The notes under the pieces: model-generated
What the model saw: only the letters and a program-made list of their open reading frames with translations
Told to the model about the DNA's origin: nothing
Databases searched by the model: none
Part shown: positions 37,222 through 46,374 of the stretch, piece by piece
How the letters are laid out: each line of letters starts with the position of its first letter
Position numbering within the stretch: position 1 is the first letter of the stretch
Assembly: GCA_024690665.1 (NCBI GenBank)
Contig: JAILOU010000011.1
Location: 42,562-106,561, forward strand
Direction: 5' to 3'
DNA length: 64,000 nt
Source: Eubacterium sp.
GTDB taxonomy: Bacteria > Bacillota > Clostridia > Lachnospirales > Lachnospiraceae
Position numbers and translations under genes: made by a program

Positions 37222-37307
37222 AACTTACACCTCAAAAGTTTTTCTAGTAAAACGACGTTGCCTTTCCCTCATCTGGGCATAATAACCCATCGTTTTTTAT
37301 AAACCAA

Positions 37308-37336
37308 ATTTTACCATAGGCACTACTTCTTGTCAA
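37308..37336 (-). promoter_or_regulatory. Promoter of the TPR/AAA-glgB unit
   Basis: Minus strand: TTGACA (37331-37336), 17-bp spacer ending in TGG (extended -10), TAAAAT (37308-37313). Leader of about 80 nt to the ATG at 37221. Confidence 0.75.
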
Positions 37337-37353
37337 AATTAAGACCCCTACCT

Positions 37354-37392
37354 AAAAAGCCCGAAAACCGCATTTTTACTGGGTTTTCGAGC
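37354..37392 (-). terminator. Terminator of the AI-2E family permease gene
   Basis: On the minus strand GCTCGAAAACC and GGTTTTCGGGC form an 11-bp stem (one G-T pair) followed by TTTTTAG, 14 nt after the stop codon. Confidence 0.85.
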
Positions 37393-37405
37393 CTTTAATA
37401 AAACC

Positions 37406-38773
37406 TTAATTATTCTTTTTTCTTTTTAAGATATAATTGTCTCTTTTTTTGTGACGTCCCTGATCATTCTCCGGAGAATGATAAGACACCGCCTTTGTTT
37501 TTGGATCTACCTCTTGCAGATCGCGATACGCATTCTCCTCGACCGGAAGCTTTTTCTTCGTAAGGGACATGCGCATAAAATCTTTGACAACATAGTAAAT
37601 TACACCAAACACCGGAACGCCAAGAACCATTCCCGGAACTCCGAATATGCCGCCAAATGTCAAGATGGCAAACAATACCCAGAAAGTGTTAAGTCCGGTC
37701 GTATCTCCCAAAATCTTTGGCGATAAGATATAACCGTCAAATGTCTGCAGACACAGCACCAAAATCAGGAAGAACAACGCCTGAAGCGGATTAATTAAGA
37801 AAATCAGCATCACGCAAGGAATTGCTCCAATAAATGGTCCGAAGAACGGAACCACATTCGTTACCCCGATAATAACCGATACCAACGCCGGATATGGCAA
37901 ATCAATAATCTGCATTGCCACATAGCAGATCACGCCGATAATAAAGGAATCAATAATCTTACCGATGATAAATCCACCAAAGATACGATCGCTTTGTCTG
38001 ATGGTATTCACCAACCAGTTCGCGCGAACCGGCTGAAAGATACTGTAGATCAGCTTCTTCGCCTGTGCCTTAAGTTTATCCTTTGTTGCCAAAACATAGA
38101 TGGCAATAATGATTCCAATTACAAAGTTTACTACTGTCTTTGCTGCTTTAAAAACACCGGTTGAAATCGATTCAATCAGGTTCTGCGAAGCCGGCAAAAA
38201 TTCATTTGCCACCCAGTCAATAATTGCCTGCATGGAGAAGTGTCCGTCTTCTTCTTGTCCTGCAATCGAGTTCAACTGGTTAATCACAGCTTCAACTTTA
38301 TCATTTTGCGCAGACATCTCATTGACCCAGCTTTGGAACGAGCGAAGGTCATCCGGCAGGCTGACCATCAGCTGCTGAATACTCATAATCGTCTGTGGCA
38401 CAATGAGCATGATGAGCGCCACCACGATTCCACAGAAAATCAGGATTGAAATCCCGGTTGCCGCATTTCGGGCGCTGCGCCTTACCTTTAACTCATCCTT
38501 TGCTTTTTTCAGACGATTTTTCAGCATCTTCTTCTCAATCCTACGTTCAATCGGATTCATCAGATACGCAACCACAAATCCGATTAAAATCGGCTGAAAT
38601 GCCATCATCACCGTAGACCAGCCGGATGCGAGTCCCTGGTATCTGTAAAAAGCAAAGAACACGCATATAATCAAGACTGCCACAATGAAAAATGTCAGTC
38701 CCCACGCCAAATGTGGTCTTTCCTTCCAAAACTGTTTTCTCTTCTCCTTAGAATCATTGTTTTGATTCGTCAT
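37406..38773 (-). CDS. AI-2E family transporter (TqsA/YtvI-like permease)
   Basis: About 455 residues with eight or so membrane helices and the large central loop typical of the family. The conserved C-terminal block is visible (PALVSVIIGVTNVVPFFGPFIGAIP and DGYILSPKILGDTTGLNTFWV read in pieces). Start 38773 (MTNQNNDSKE) is supported by AGGGA 7 nt upstream. Members export autoinducer-2 or act as Na+/H+ antiporters; which applies here cannot be told. The Lys-rich C-terminal tail (KKRDNYILKRKKNN) is cytoplasmic. Monocistronic with its own terminator. Confidence 0.88.
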   Translation of the reverse strand: MTNQNNDSKEKRKQFWKERPHLAWGLTFFIVAVLIICVFFAFYRYQGLASGWSTVMMAFQPILIGFVVAYLMNPIERRIEKKMLKNRLKKAKDELKVRRSARNAATGISILIFCGIVVALIMLIVPQTIMSIQQLMVSLPDDLRSFQSWVNEMSAQNDKVEAVINQLNSIAGQEEDGHFSMQAIIDWVANEFLPASQNLIESISTGVFKAAKTVVNFVIGIIIAIYVLATKDKLKAQAKKLIYSIFQPVRANWLVNTIRQSDRIFGGFIIGKIIDSFIIGVICYVAMQIIDLPYPALVSVIIGVTNVVPFFGPFIGAIPCVMLIFLINPLQALFFLILVLCLQTFDGYILSPKILGDTTGLNTFWVLFAILTFGGIFGVPGMVLGVPVFGVIYYVVKDFMRMSLTKKKLPVEENAYRDLQEVDPKTKAVSYHSPENDQGRHKKRDNYILKRKKNN

Positions 38774-38835
38774 CGATCTTCCCTCATCAAGAAACATGGC
38801 TCTCGAAGAACTCTCCGAGAGCCTACTATAATTAT

Positions 38836-39222
38836 CTACGCGTCTTTCTTCGCATCTGCTTTTTGCTGGAATGGCTCACTTTGAATAATGAAACGTTCAT
38901 GTGTGCCTTCTCCAATAAGACCGGCTTCATCGTGTGCCTCTACCTTAAAGACAAGCTTTCTGCGATCAATTTCCACAAGTTCCGTGGTGCAAGTTACCTT
39001 CATGCCTAGCGGCGTTGCTGCAACATGCGAAATATTAATCTTGGTTCCAACCGTTCCCTGACCATCTTCAAGATACGGCTGCACGCTTTCTGACGCTGTC
39101 TTTTCCATCAGCGCAATCATGGAAGGTGTTGCAAATACATCCAACAACCCGCTTCCTACAGACTTTGCTGATGTCTGCTGGCTTACTACTAGTTCCTGTG
39201 TTCCTTTAATACCCGTTTCCAT
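38836..39222 (-). CDS. Hotdog-fold thioesterase (FlK-like)
   Basis: A 128-residue single hotdog domain. The order of conserved residues (VFATPSMIALMEKTASESVQPYL, then GTKINISHVAATPLG, quoted in pieces) resembles fluoroacetyl-CoA thioesterase FlK, with Thr, Glu and His in the expected places. In gut Firmicutes such proteins are generic acyl-CoA thioesterases of unknown substrate, so fluoroacetate specificity is not implied. The last residues (QQKADAKKDA) are a charged tail. It starts 22 nt after the aconitase-family gene's stop, so the two are probably co-transcribed. A GGCTCTCGGAGAG-type hairpin without T-run follows at about 38794-38821. Confidence 0.8.
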   Translation of the reverse strand: METGIKGTQELVVSQQTSAKSVGSGLLDVFATPSMIALMEKTASESVQPYLEDGQGTVGTKINISHVAATPLGMKVTCTTELVEIDRRKLVFKVEAHDEAGLIGEGTHERFIIQSEPFQQKADAKKDA

Positions 39223-39244
39223 CTGGTTCCTCCTACTGTCTGAT

Positions 39245-41533
39245 TTATTTGCTGCGGTAGTAATTAATCAGGCATCCTTTCAGGATAATGTCGCGTTCGT
39301 CATCTGTCAGGTCTCCAAGAGTCACTGCAAATTCTTCCATCTTGTCACCCTTGATGACATAAGCTTTAATCTGCTCTGTCTTATCTTCGACAGCCTTACG
39401 AATACCCGGTACAAACAGATAGTCGTAGTTCTTGAATGGAAGGTCACCTTCCTTGATTAAGAATGGAAGCATACCCCAGTTAATCAGGTTTGAACGATAA
39501 CGCTTTGTTGCATATTCATTGGCAATGTTCGCCCATCCGCCAAGTACCTTCTGGCAAGATGCTGCCTGTTCACGTGCAGATCCATCACCCGGTTTTACGG
39601 CAAATATCGTACTACCAAATCCAATGTTGCCTTCGCCTGCGTCCGGATAAGACTTACGAATCGTTTCCATAACCGGTTTTACTTCATCGAAAGCCTCAAG
39701 TGGACATGAGCCTGCCTCTACCGCTTTTTGTGCTTTTTGAATTTCTTTTGCTTTTCCTACATATGCAGGGTCTTTTCTTGACAGTGTAAACTCTGCAAGT
39801 CCAAGCGGATTCGAACGATAAGAAGATGTCTCTCCGGATGGAATCAGTTCGTCTGTTGTCGTAACAGGGTCATGAATCTCACTGACTACTTTCAGTACAA
39901 GATTCTCCGGAAGTGGACTCATCTCAGGCCAATCCTTGATGTTTGGTCCAAACTTCACTTCTACGGAAGCGTCTGCTACGCCCTTGCTGTCATATACTCT
40001 ATTTTCATAAATCTTCTTATCAAAGAAATATTTTGGATTTGCATAATTTACATCCAAATCGGTTGCCGGTGTCAGATAACCCTTATTGGCTGCTGTTGCG
40101 GCAATGGATCTTGCATCCATAAGTGCAACAGATGCAATCTGACCACTCTGCAGCTTAGAACCTTCTCTGTTCGGGAAGTTTCTTGTTGAGTGACGGATGG
40201 AGAATCCATTGTTGGCAGGTGTGTCTCCGGCACCGAAACATGGTCCGCAAAATGCCGTCTTAAGCACTGCACCTGTCTCCATAAGAGCTGCTGCACTTCC
40301 GTTCTTCACAAGTTCCATGTAAATTGGCATACTTGCAGGATATACACTTAAGGTAAATTCATCTGAACCAATGCTTGCTCCCTTTAAGATGTCTGCTGCT
40401 GCGCAGATATTTTCAAAACCACCACCGGCACATCCGGCAATGATTCCCTGATCTACATATAACTTTCCGTCGCGAACCTTATCCGTAAGCTTAAAGTCTA
40501 CGGCTCCGTCTAAGCTGACAAGCGCTTTCTTTTCGCAGTCTGCAAGAATGTCCATAAGGTTTGCATTCACTTCCTCGATTGTGTATGCGTTACTTGGATG
40601 GAACGGCATCGCGATCATTGGCTTAATCTCGCTTAAGTCAATCTCAATCATACCGTCGTAGTATGCAACTTCGCCCGGATTTAATTCTTTATAATCTTCA
40701 CTTCTTCCATGAATTCCATAGAAGTCTTTGATTTCGCTGTCTGTCTGCCAGATGGAAGAAAGACAGGTTGTCTCTGTTGTCATAACGTCGATGCCGATTC
40801 TGAAATCTGCGCTTAAATTAGCAACACCCGGTCCGACAAACTCTAATACTTTATTCTTCACATAACCATTGGCAAATACAGCTCCAATCAGAGCAAGTGC
40901 CACGTCCTGTGGACCTACGCCAATCTGCGGCTTTCCTTTCAAGTAAACACCAACTACACCCGGCATTGCAATGTCATAAGTTCGGTTCAAAAGCTGCTTA
41001 ACAAGCTCCGGTCCGCCTTCTCCCATTGCCATGGTTCCGAGTGCTCCGTAACGTGTATGGGAGTCAGAGCCAAGAATCATCTTACCGCCTGCTGCAAGCA
41101 TTTCTCTTGCGAACTGGTGGATGACTGCCTGATGAGGTGGTACATAAATTCCACCATATCTTTTCGCACATGAAAGTCCAAACATATGGTCATCTTCGTT
41201 GATGGTTCCACCTACTGCACAAAGTGAGTTATGGCAGTTTGTCAGTACATATGGAATCGGGAACTTCTCAAGTCCTGATGCTCTTGCTGTCTGAATGATT
41301 CCGACAAAAGTAATATCATGAGAAGTCAACTTGTCAAACTTAATCTGCAGATTCTCCATATTACCGGATGTATTATGATCCTTTAAGATTCCGTATGCGA
41401 TTGTCTGCTCTTTCGCTGCTTCTTTCGATACGGTCTTTCCTGTCTTCGCTTGAATGGCTGCCTGTGCATCTGTGGTTTCATCTACAATCTCAGTTCCACC
41501 AATCAGATAGGCTCCCTTTTCGAATAATTTCAT
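39245..41533 (-). CDS. Aconitase-family hydratase (YbhJ-like)
   Basis: About 762 residues, the length of E. coli YbhJ and shorter than aconitase A. The [4Fe-4S] cysteines are in [12 protein letters not shown] and [11 protein letters not shown], the second pair being the usual CxxC. The active-site segment [12 protein letters not shown] is also conserved, as is the C-terminal swivel domain with [18 protein letters not shown]. The ATG at 41533 is chosen because GGAG lies 8 nt upstream and the longer frame starts at the predicted transcription start. The substrate is unknown; a complete TCA-cycle aconitase is unlikely from the family alone. The hotdog thioesterase follows. Confidence 0.88.
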   Translation of the reverse strand: MKLFEKGAYLIGGTEIVDETTDAQAAIQAKTGKTVSKEAAKEQTIAYGILKDHNTSGNMENLQIKFDKLTSHDITFVGIIQTARASGLEKFPIPYVLTNCHNSLCAVGGTINEDDHMFGLSCAKRYGGIYVPPHQAVIHQFAREMLAAGGKMILGSDSHTRYGALGTMAMGEGGPELVKQLLNRTYDIAMPGVVGVYLKGKPQIGVGPQDVALALIGAVFANGYVKNKVLEFVGPGVANLSADFRIGIDVMTTETTCLSSIWQTDSEIKDFYGIHGRSEDYKELNPGEVAYYDGMIEIDLSEIKPMIAMPFHPSNAYTIEEVNANLMDILADCEKKALVSLDGAVDFKLTDKVRDGKLYVDQGIIAGCAGGGFENICAAADILKGASIGSDEFTLSVYPASMPIYMELVKNGSAAALMETGAVLKTAFCGPCFGAGDTPANNGFSIRHSTRNFPNREGSKLQSGQIASVALMDARSIAATAANKGYLTPATDLDVNYANPKYFFDKKIYENRVYDSKGVADASVEVKFGPNIKDWPEMSPLPENLVLKVVSEIHDPVTTTDELIPSGETSSYRSNPLGLAEFTLSRKDPAYVGKAKEIQKAQKAVEAGSCPLEAFDEVKPVMETIRKSYPDAGEGNIGFGSTIFAVKPGDGSAREQAASCQKVLGGWANIANEYATKRYRSNLINWGMLPFLIKEGDLPFKNYDYLFVPGIRKAVEDKTEQIKAYVIKGDKMEEFAVTLGDLTDDERDIILKGCLINYYRSK

Positions 41534-41601
41534 GTTCTTGTCTCCTCGCTTTAATCTTTGTTTCAGATAATATGCTCTTTTTACAGCATAATTCATGATT
41601 T

Positions 41602-41630
41602 ATTATAATTATGGCATGTACAAATTTCAA
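41602..41630 (-). promoter_or_regulatory. Promoter of the hydratase-thioesterase unit
   Basis: Minus strand: TTGAAA (41625-41630), 17-bp spacer, consensus TATAAT (41602-41607); start near 41595, leader of about 60 nt. Confidence 0.75.
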
Positions 41631-41656
41631 GTAGCAAACGCTCCTGTCTATAATAT

Positions 41657-41692
41657 GAAAGAGCCAAATAGCTTCGCCTTGCTACTTAGCTC
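41657..41692 (-). terminator. Probable terminator of the coiled-coil protein gene
   Basis: Minus strand GAGCTAAGTAGC and GCTATTTGGCTC form a 12-bp stem with two mismatches and an 8-nt loop, followed by TTTC. It lies 19 nt after the stop; the T-run is short. Confidence 0.55.
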
Positions 41693-41710
41693 TCTACCTT
41701 GCATCAGGCC

Positions 41711-42703
41711 TTATTCTTTTTTGGCCTCTTCTTTCATAATTTCATTTACTTCCTCCGCAAGATTGATTAGCGGGTCTTCTGCATAACTTCTGTTATCAAT
41801 CGCTGCTTCGTTAATCTGAATCTCCTCATCAAAGTCATCTTGTTCTTCGTTTTTATGATCTTTCTTTTTCTTGCCTTTTCTGCCCAAAAAGCCGCCCCAC
41901 TCAAAACCGTCTTCCTCTGCTTCTTCTGCTTTGGCTTTTTCCTTTTCTTCTTCTCCCTTTTTCTTATCCTCGTCTAACGTACCGTTCTTCCACTTGAAGT
42001 AATCCGCGTTTGTATTCACAGTCACTTCTGCTGCTTCTACTTTTGGTGCCTCTTCTTCCTCATCCACACCGCTGTCTGTCTCCTTAAGAGACATACCGGT
42101 ACGCTCAAAATATTCTTTGTTCACTTTTACTTCCGGCTTGTCGGCTTTTGTTTTCCTGCTTGTCATAGCCATGATCTGTTCGCGCTCTTTCTTCGCCTGC
42201 GCTTTTCTCTTTTCAAGCTGCGCATTGCGCTCTTCGATAAGGCGGAAATACGTCTTTGCATCTGCCATATCCTGCAGCTGTTCGGTAAGCTCGGATTGAT
42301 TCTCGCGAATCGTCTCTTTTTGACTCATCAAAAGTTCCTGTGTCTGCTTTAAGATACGCTCAACCTCTTCATTGGCGCGGTCGATGCTCTCTTGCACATG
42401 ATGCAGCGACTCGTTGGTGTACAAAACAGAAGCTGCATATACATCTTCTGCACGCTTTTCTGCATCTAAGATCATACGCTCACCCTTGCGCTCTGCCTCA
42501 CGACGAATCTTATCCTTACTCGCCTGCGTTACATCATGCTCATCCATCATCTCATATACATATACATTTAACTGGTTGAGTAGCTGAAATGTCTTCGCTT
42601 TATCTACCAGAATCTGATTTTCATCACCTTTTAAGTGCTTGCTGTTCGCAAACATTACATGAATCTCTCTTAAAACTCTTTCTAATTTGTCCTGAGTACT
42701 CAT
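41711..42703 (-). CDS. Coiled-coil protein of unknown function (DivIVA-like in style)
   Basis: A 330-residue soluble protein without membrane segments. Residues about 60-190 are continuous heptad-like helix rich in Glu, Arg, Lys and Gln (RREAERKGERMILDAEKRAEDVYAA), similar in character to DivIVA/GpsB-type cell-division or ATP-synthase-stalk proteins. The second half is acidic and low-complexity (EEKEKAKAEEAEEDG, then KKKKDHKNEEQDDFDEE). No enzymatic motif. Divergent from the dehydratase genes across a 173-base gap in which no convincing promoter was found. Family not recognised. Confidence 0.75.
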   Translation of the reverse strand: MSTQDKLERVLREIHVMFANSKHLKGDENQILVDKAKTFQLLNQLNVYVYEMMDEHDVTQASKDKIRREAERKGERMILDAEKRAEDVYAASVLYTNESLHHVQESIDRANEEVERILKQTQELLMSQKETIRENQSELTEQLQDMADAKTYFRLIEERNAQLEKRKAQAKKEREQIMAMTSRKTKADKPEVKVNKEYFERTGMSLKETDSGVDEEEEAPKVEAAEVTVNTNADYFKWKNGTLDEDKKKGEEEKEKAKAEEAEEDGFEWGGFLGRKGKKKKDHKNEEQDDFDEEIQINEAAIDNRSYAEDPLINLAEEVNEIMKEEAKKE

Positions 42704-42876
42704 CTGTCCATGCTCTCCTTAAAAATTTTCTCTATTAGTTATTCTAACATTTTGTACGGCAATCGGATATATCTTTTTCCTTAATTTTCGCCTAATTTTC
42801 GATTGCATCTTTCTTAAATTTTGCTACAATAAGTTATACTAAATAGTTTGATTATCAAAGGAATTTAAAAAGCGTT

Positions 42877-44154
42877 ATGGATCTTGTAAAAACCTATGGC
42901 GACATCATGAAATCTGTCGCTGCTAAAAATCCGCATCGGGCTTTTCGCCTAATCAATACGGGTCTTCGGCTGGAAACGTTTCGAACCAAACATCTTGCCG
43001 ACAAGCGCATGCCCCTGGCCTATCAGCATTTAAACACGATGGGTATGGAGCTTTCGCTTCGCGCCTTGTCAGACCCTGCTCACTGCGCGTGGACAAACCT
43101 GTTCACTCCGGTCGAGCTGTTTCAGTGCTTTGACTACAATTGTCTTTCCATTGAATTTTTGGCGTCTTACATGGCCGGATTTAAAAGTGAAGATTTCTTC
43201 ATCGACAAAAGCGGTGAGCTTGGGATTGCCAATACCCTGTGCTCGTATCACCGCTCTTTTCTTGGCGCCATCACCTCCGGTGTCTTTGAACCTGCCGGCT
43301 TTGCCACCACAACGTCAATGGTCTGCGATGGCAATATCCCAACATTTCGCTATCTGTGCGAGCGCTATGGCGTCGAGCACTATTTTCTCGATGTTCCGAC
43401 CGAATATTCCAAGGAAGCGGTCACTTATCTGACGACACAGCTTAAGCATCTGATTGCGCTCCTTGAAAAGAAATCCGGCAAGCGTTTTGACATCGACCGC
43501 CTGCGCGAAATACTTCTTCGGGAAAATGAATCCTTCGCGCTCTACGATTCCTTTTTGCAAAAGCAGATTGGCCGATATTATCCGACCACGATTACGCTTT
43601 CCATGTTTATGCTTCTTGCCACGCACCTGTGTATTGGCTCGGAGGAAGTACTTTCCTTTTTTAAAGAACTCGACCGGGAAGTTGAAACGGCGCCTTCTTG
43701 CGACGGCATTCGGATCTTGTGGGGGCATCTGTTTCCTTTTCACGATGAAACGATGCGTGCGATGTTCAACTACTCAGACCGCTATCTGCTTCAGACGACA
43801 GAGATGCATTTTTCTTCTCAGCATCCACTCGATGTTACAGATCCGTTAGATGCTCTGTCCAAAAAAATGATTTTAAATGTCTACAATCGTCCTTTTGAAG
43901 CTAAAATTCAGATGATTGAAGACCTTATGAAACGCTACAAATCCGAGGCCTTAATTCACTTTTGTCACTGGGGATGTCGCCAGTCCAGTGGCGGTGTCCA
44001 TTTGCTTAAGGACCGTATGCAAGAACTCGACATCCCGATGCTGATTATCGACGGTGATGCGCTGGACCGCCGGAGTGCTTCTCCCGGCCAGATGCGTACG
44101 AGGCTTGAGGCCTTCCTTGAGATTGTCGAATCGAAAAGGAGGTCCTCCTTATGA
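42877..44154 (+). CDS. 2-hydroxyacyl-CoA dehydratase family subunit (HgdA/HgdB-like)
   Basis: A 425-residue protein of the 2-hydroxyglutaryl-CoA dehydratase D-component / benzoyl-CoA reductase family. Candidate [4Fe-4S] cysteines are in NTLCSYHR, SMVCDGN and FCHWGCRQSSGG, and the C-terminal QMRTRLEAFLEIVE segment is family-typical. Such subunits catalyse radical dehydration or reduction of CoA thioesters after one-electron activation. Codon use is more GC-rich in third positions than in the neighbouring genes. Its stop overlaps the ATG of the next gene (ATGA), so the two are translationally coupled. No CoA-transferase or acyl-CoA dehydrogenase is nearby, so the substrate is open. Confidence 0.85.
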   Translation: MDLVKTYGDIMKSVAAKNPHRAFRLINTGLRLETFRTKHLADKRMPLAYQHLNTMGMELSLRALSDPAHCAWTNLFTPVELFQCFDYNCLSIEFLASYMAGFKSEDFFIDKSGELGIANTLCSYHRSFLGAITSGVFEPAGFATTTSMVCDGNIPTFRYLCERYGVEHYFLDVPTEYSKEAVTYLTTQLKHLIALLEKKSGKRFDIDRLREILLRENESFALYDSFLQKQIGRYYPTTITLSMFMLLATHLCIGSEEVLSFFKELDREVETAPSCDGIRILWGHLFPFHDETMRAMFNYSDRYLLQTTEMHFSSQHPLDVTDPLDALSKKMILNVYNRPFEAKIQMIEDLMKRYKSEALIHFCHWGCRQSSGGVHLLKDRMQELDIPMLIIDGDALDRRSASPGQMRTRLEAFLEIVESKRRSSL

Positions 44155-45815
44155 TTGGTTACTTATGCAAATATATTCCGACTGAAATGCTTCGCGCCCT
44201 CGGCGTTTCTATGCACCGCATCGCGCCGGATGTAAAGAGTTTTCCACATGCCGATGCTCTGATGCACGCCAACCAGTGTTCTTTTATCAAAGCTGTTTTA
44301 GAAGATTTTATCGAGCACGACTACGAAGGCCTGATTCTTACCACTTGCTGCGACAGCACGCGCCGGCTCTACGATGCCCTAAAATCTAAGTTCCCGGATA
44401 AATTCATTTATCTGCTTGATCTTCCTCGTAAGGTCAACGATTTTTCGGAATCTTTGTACCGCGACCGCATCCTGGCGCTGCTTGACGCCTACAGCACATT
44501 TTCCGGCAAATCCTTCTCTTTATCGGAAATGGAACATGCGCTTATGCAGGTTTTATCCGAGCAAGGTAATGATGATGTAAATCCGGAGCATCCTGCTGCC
44601 ACCATCGGTCTTATGGGTGCTCGCCCTCATCCACAGATTCGGGAAATGATGAAACAGCGTAATATCAAGGTTGCCTTTGATCTTACCTGCACCGGCCTGA
44701 TTCGACGGTTTCACTGTGAGCAGACGGATATCTTCCAATCCTATGTTCATCAGCTGATGAATCAAATGCCCTGCATGCGTATGATTAACGCCAGCAACCG
44801 GCGCGATTATGTGCGTGGTTTTGACGGACAGCTTGATGGTATTATCTATCACACAATTCAGTTTTGCGATTTGTATTCTTATGAATATGCCGCGATGAAA
44901 GATGACCTTGACATCCCGGTGCTCTCTATGGAAACAGATGCTACCACTCTTTCTTATGGGCAGGTTCGTACGCGTATGGAAGCGTTCTTCGAATCCATTT
45001 CCCATAAACCGAGTGTACAATTTCAACGTAAAGGAACAGATTCTATGTATGTACTTGGTATTGACAGCGGCTCTACTTCAACCAATGCCGTCATTCTTGA
45101 TGAAAAACAAAATATCGTTGCTTCCTATGTAACGCGCACAGGTGCCAAAGCGACCGATTCCGCGCTTCATGCGCTTGAAGAGGTCTTAGCTCTTGCGCAT
45201 CTAAAGCGTGAAGATCTGTCTCGTATTATCTCTACCGGTTACGGTCGCGTCTCGCTGCCATTTGCCGATGAAACGATTACGGAAATCACCTGTCACGGCA
45301 AGGGTGCGTTCTTTTTGAATCCTTCCATCCGTACAATCCTTGACATCGGTGGCCAGGACTCAAAGGCCATCCGGCTTAACGATTCCGGTGATGTCATCGA
45401 CTTTGTCATGAACGACAAATGTGCTGCCGGTACCGGTCGTTTTCTTGAGATGATGGCTCGTTCTCTTGAAATTGACCTGCCTTCTCTTGGGCGTCTTTCT
45501 CTGACTTCCAAGGAAAAGCTTACCATCTCTAGTATGTGTTCGGTTTTCGCGGAATCTGAAGTTATCTCTTTAATTGCACAAAACAAAGAAACCGCGGACA
45601 TTGCCCGCGGCGTGGTTCGCTCGATTGCCTCTAAATCGATTTCTTTAATTAAGCGTGTAAACCCGGCTCCCGGCTATATGATGACCGGCGGTGTTGCGCA
45701 AAATGAGGGTGTCGTTCTTGAGCTCGAAGAGCAGCTTGGTGAACAGATCTTTCTGCCGGAGTCGCCGGAGATTGTAGGGGCACTGGGAGCTGCTCTTATA
45801 GGTCTTGAGCGATAA
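44151..45815 (+). CDS. Fusion of dehydratase subunit and ATP-dependent activase (HgdC/BadF type)
   Basis: A 554-residue two-domain protein. Residues 1-290 resemble the second dehydratase subunit (Cys in NQCSFIKAV, TTCCDSTRR and IQFCDLYSY; C-terminal QVRTRMEAFFE). Residues 299-554 are a complete activase of the ASKHA fold: GIDSGSTSTNAV, DIGGQDSKAI, MTGGVAQNEGV for ATP, and the two cysteines that bridge the dimer by a [4Fe-4S] cluster (NDKCAAGTGRF, SMCSVFAESE). The activase normally is a separate protein; here it is fused to its own client. A ribosome binding site and ATG are kept at the junction. No terminator is seen; foldback unit B follows directly. Confidence 0.88.
   Translation: MIGYLCKYIPTEMLRALGVSMHRIAPDVKSFPHADALMHANQCSFIKAVLEDFIEHDYEGLILTTCCDSTRRLYDALKSKFPDKFIYLLDLPRKVNDFSESLYRDRILALLDAYSTFSGKSFSLSEMEHALMQVLSEQGNDDVNPEHPAATIGLMGARPHPQIREMMKQRNIKVAFDLTCTGLIRRFHCEQTDIFQSYVHQLMNQMPCMRMINASNRRDYVRGFDGQLDGIIYHTIQFCDLYSYEYAAMKDDLDIPVLSMETDATTLSYGQVRTRMEAFFESISHKPSVQFQRKGTDSMYVLGIDSGSTSTNAVILDEKQNIVASYVTRTGAKATDSALHALEEVLALAHLKREDLSRIISTGYGRVSLPFADETITEITCHGKGAFFLNPSIRTILDIGGQDSKAIRLNDSGDVIDFVMNDKCAAGTGRFLEMMARSLEIDLPSLGRLSLTSKEKLTISSMCSVFAESEVISLIAQNKETADIARGVVRSIASKSISLIKRVNPAPGYMMTGGVAQNEGVVLELEEQLGEQIFLPESPEIVGALGAALIGLER
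45030..45047 (+). promoter_or_regulatory. Internal ribosome binding site at the dehydratase/activase junction
   Basis: AAAGGA (45030-45035) lies 9 nt before an in-frame ATG (45045) that is residue 299 of the fusion and exactly the start of the activase domain (MYVLGIDSGS). It could give a free activase in addition to the fusion, or be a relic of two once separate genes. Confidence 0.55.
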
Positions 45816-45830
45816 TTCTGCGGGGCTTTT

Positions 45831-46183
45831 GTGGGTGCTTTCTTCGAGGTATACGATTTCTCCCCGCACCGACCCGCCGCTGTTCAAAATTTTCCTGCGT
45901 ATCTTGTGTTTTACCCGCCACCGCCCGTGTTCTGCTAGGATAGTTGTGATGAGTCATAAATACGAGCCGGATGTGCCTTTGGCACACCCTATGAAATAAC
46001 AAAATCGAGTTCCCATGCAAGCAAGCTTGCGGGTCCTCGATTTTCTCATTTCTGGCCTGCTTCGCAGACCCGCCTCGTATTTATATTTACGCTATCCGAG
46101 GCAGCCTCGGTTCGGTTTGGCGGGTATCTGATACTCGCAAAATTTTGGCGGCTCTCGATGTGCTTGTCGAAATGTATCCTCTT
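45831..46183 (+). repeat. Branched foldback element, unit B
   Basis: Nearly identical to unit A in the left and right blocks but not in the centre. Inner stem ATAAATACGAG (45956-45966) pairs over 11 bp with CTCGTATTTAT (46074-46084). Hairpin TGTGCC-ttt-GGCACA (45972-45986). A/T-clamped stem AAAATCGAG (46001-46009) / CTCGATTTT (46036-46044) encloses GCAAGCAAGCTTGC. Hairpin CTGC-ttc-GCAG follows. Starts 15 nt after the stop of the dehydratase-activase gene, in sense with it. Bases 46184-46374 are spacer to unit B' with no gene seen. Confidence 0.75.
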
Positions 46184-46374
46184 CGAAAGCGGCGTGTTCG
46201 CTCCGCACAGTTATCACCTTAGCGGAAGTGAATCCGAAAGTGAATTGATAAATGCCAATGTAAATTCCGACTTATGCATCATGATATGGCTTCGGTTTGG
46301 CCGGCTTCTGTCACAACGTCTCGGCCGCAACGCGTCTCTAGACGCATTTTCGGTTGGGAATATCCAGCGACTGA

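Noticed and set aside
38794..38821. Terminator of the thioesterase gene
   Set aside because: The hairpin is good but has no T-run on either strand, so it is only mentioned in the gene entry.
38836..39222. Fluoroacetate resistance gene
   Set aside because: FlK-like hotdog proteins are widespread generic thioesterases; nothing here shows fluoroacetate specificity.
44553..45026. Minus-strand frame inside the dehydratase-activase gene
   Set aside because: Shadow of the GC-rich codon pattern of the plus-strand gene; no start signal or recognisable protein.
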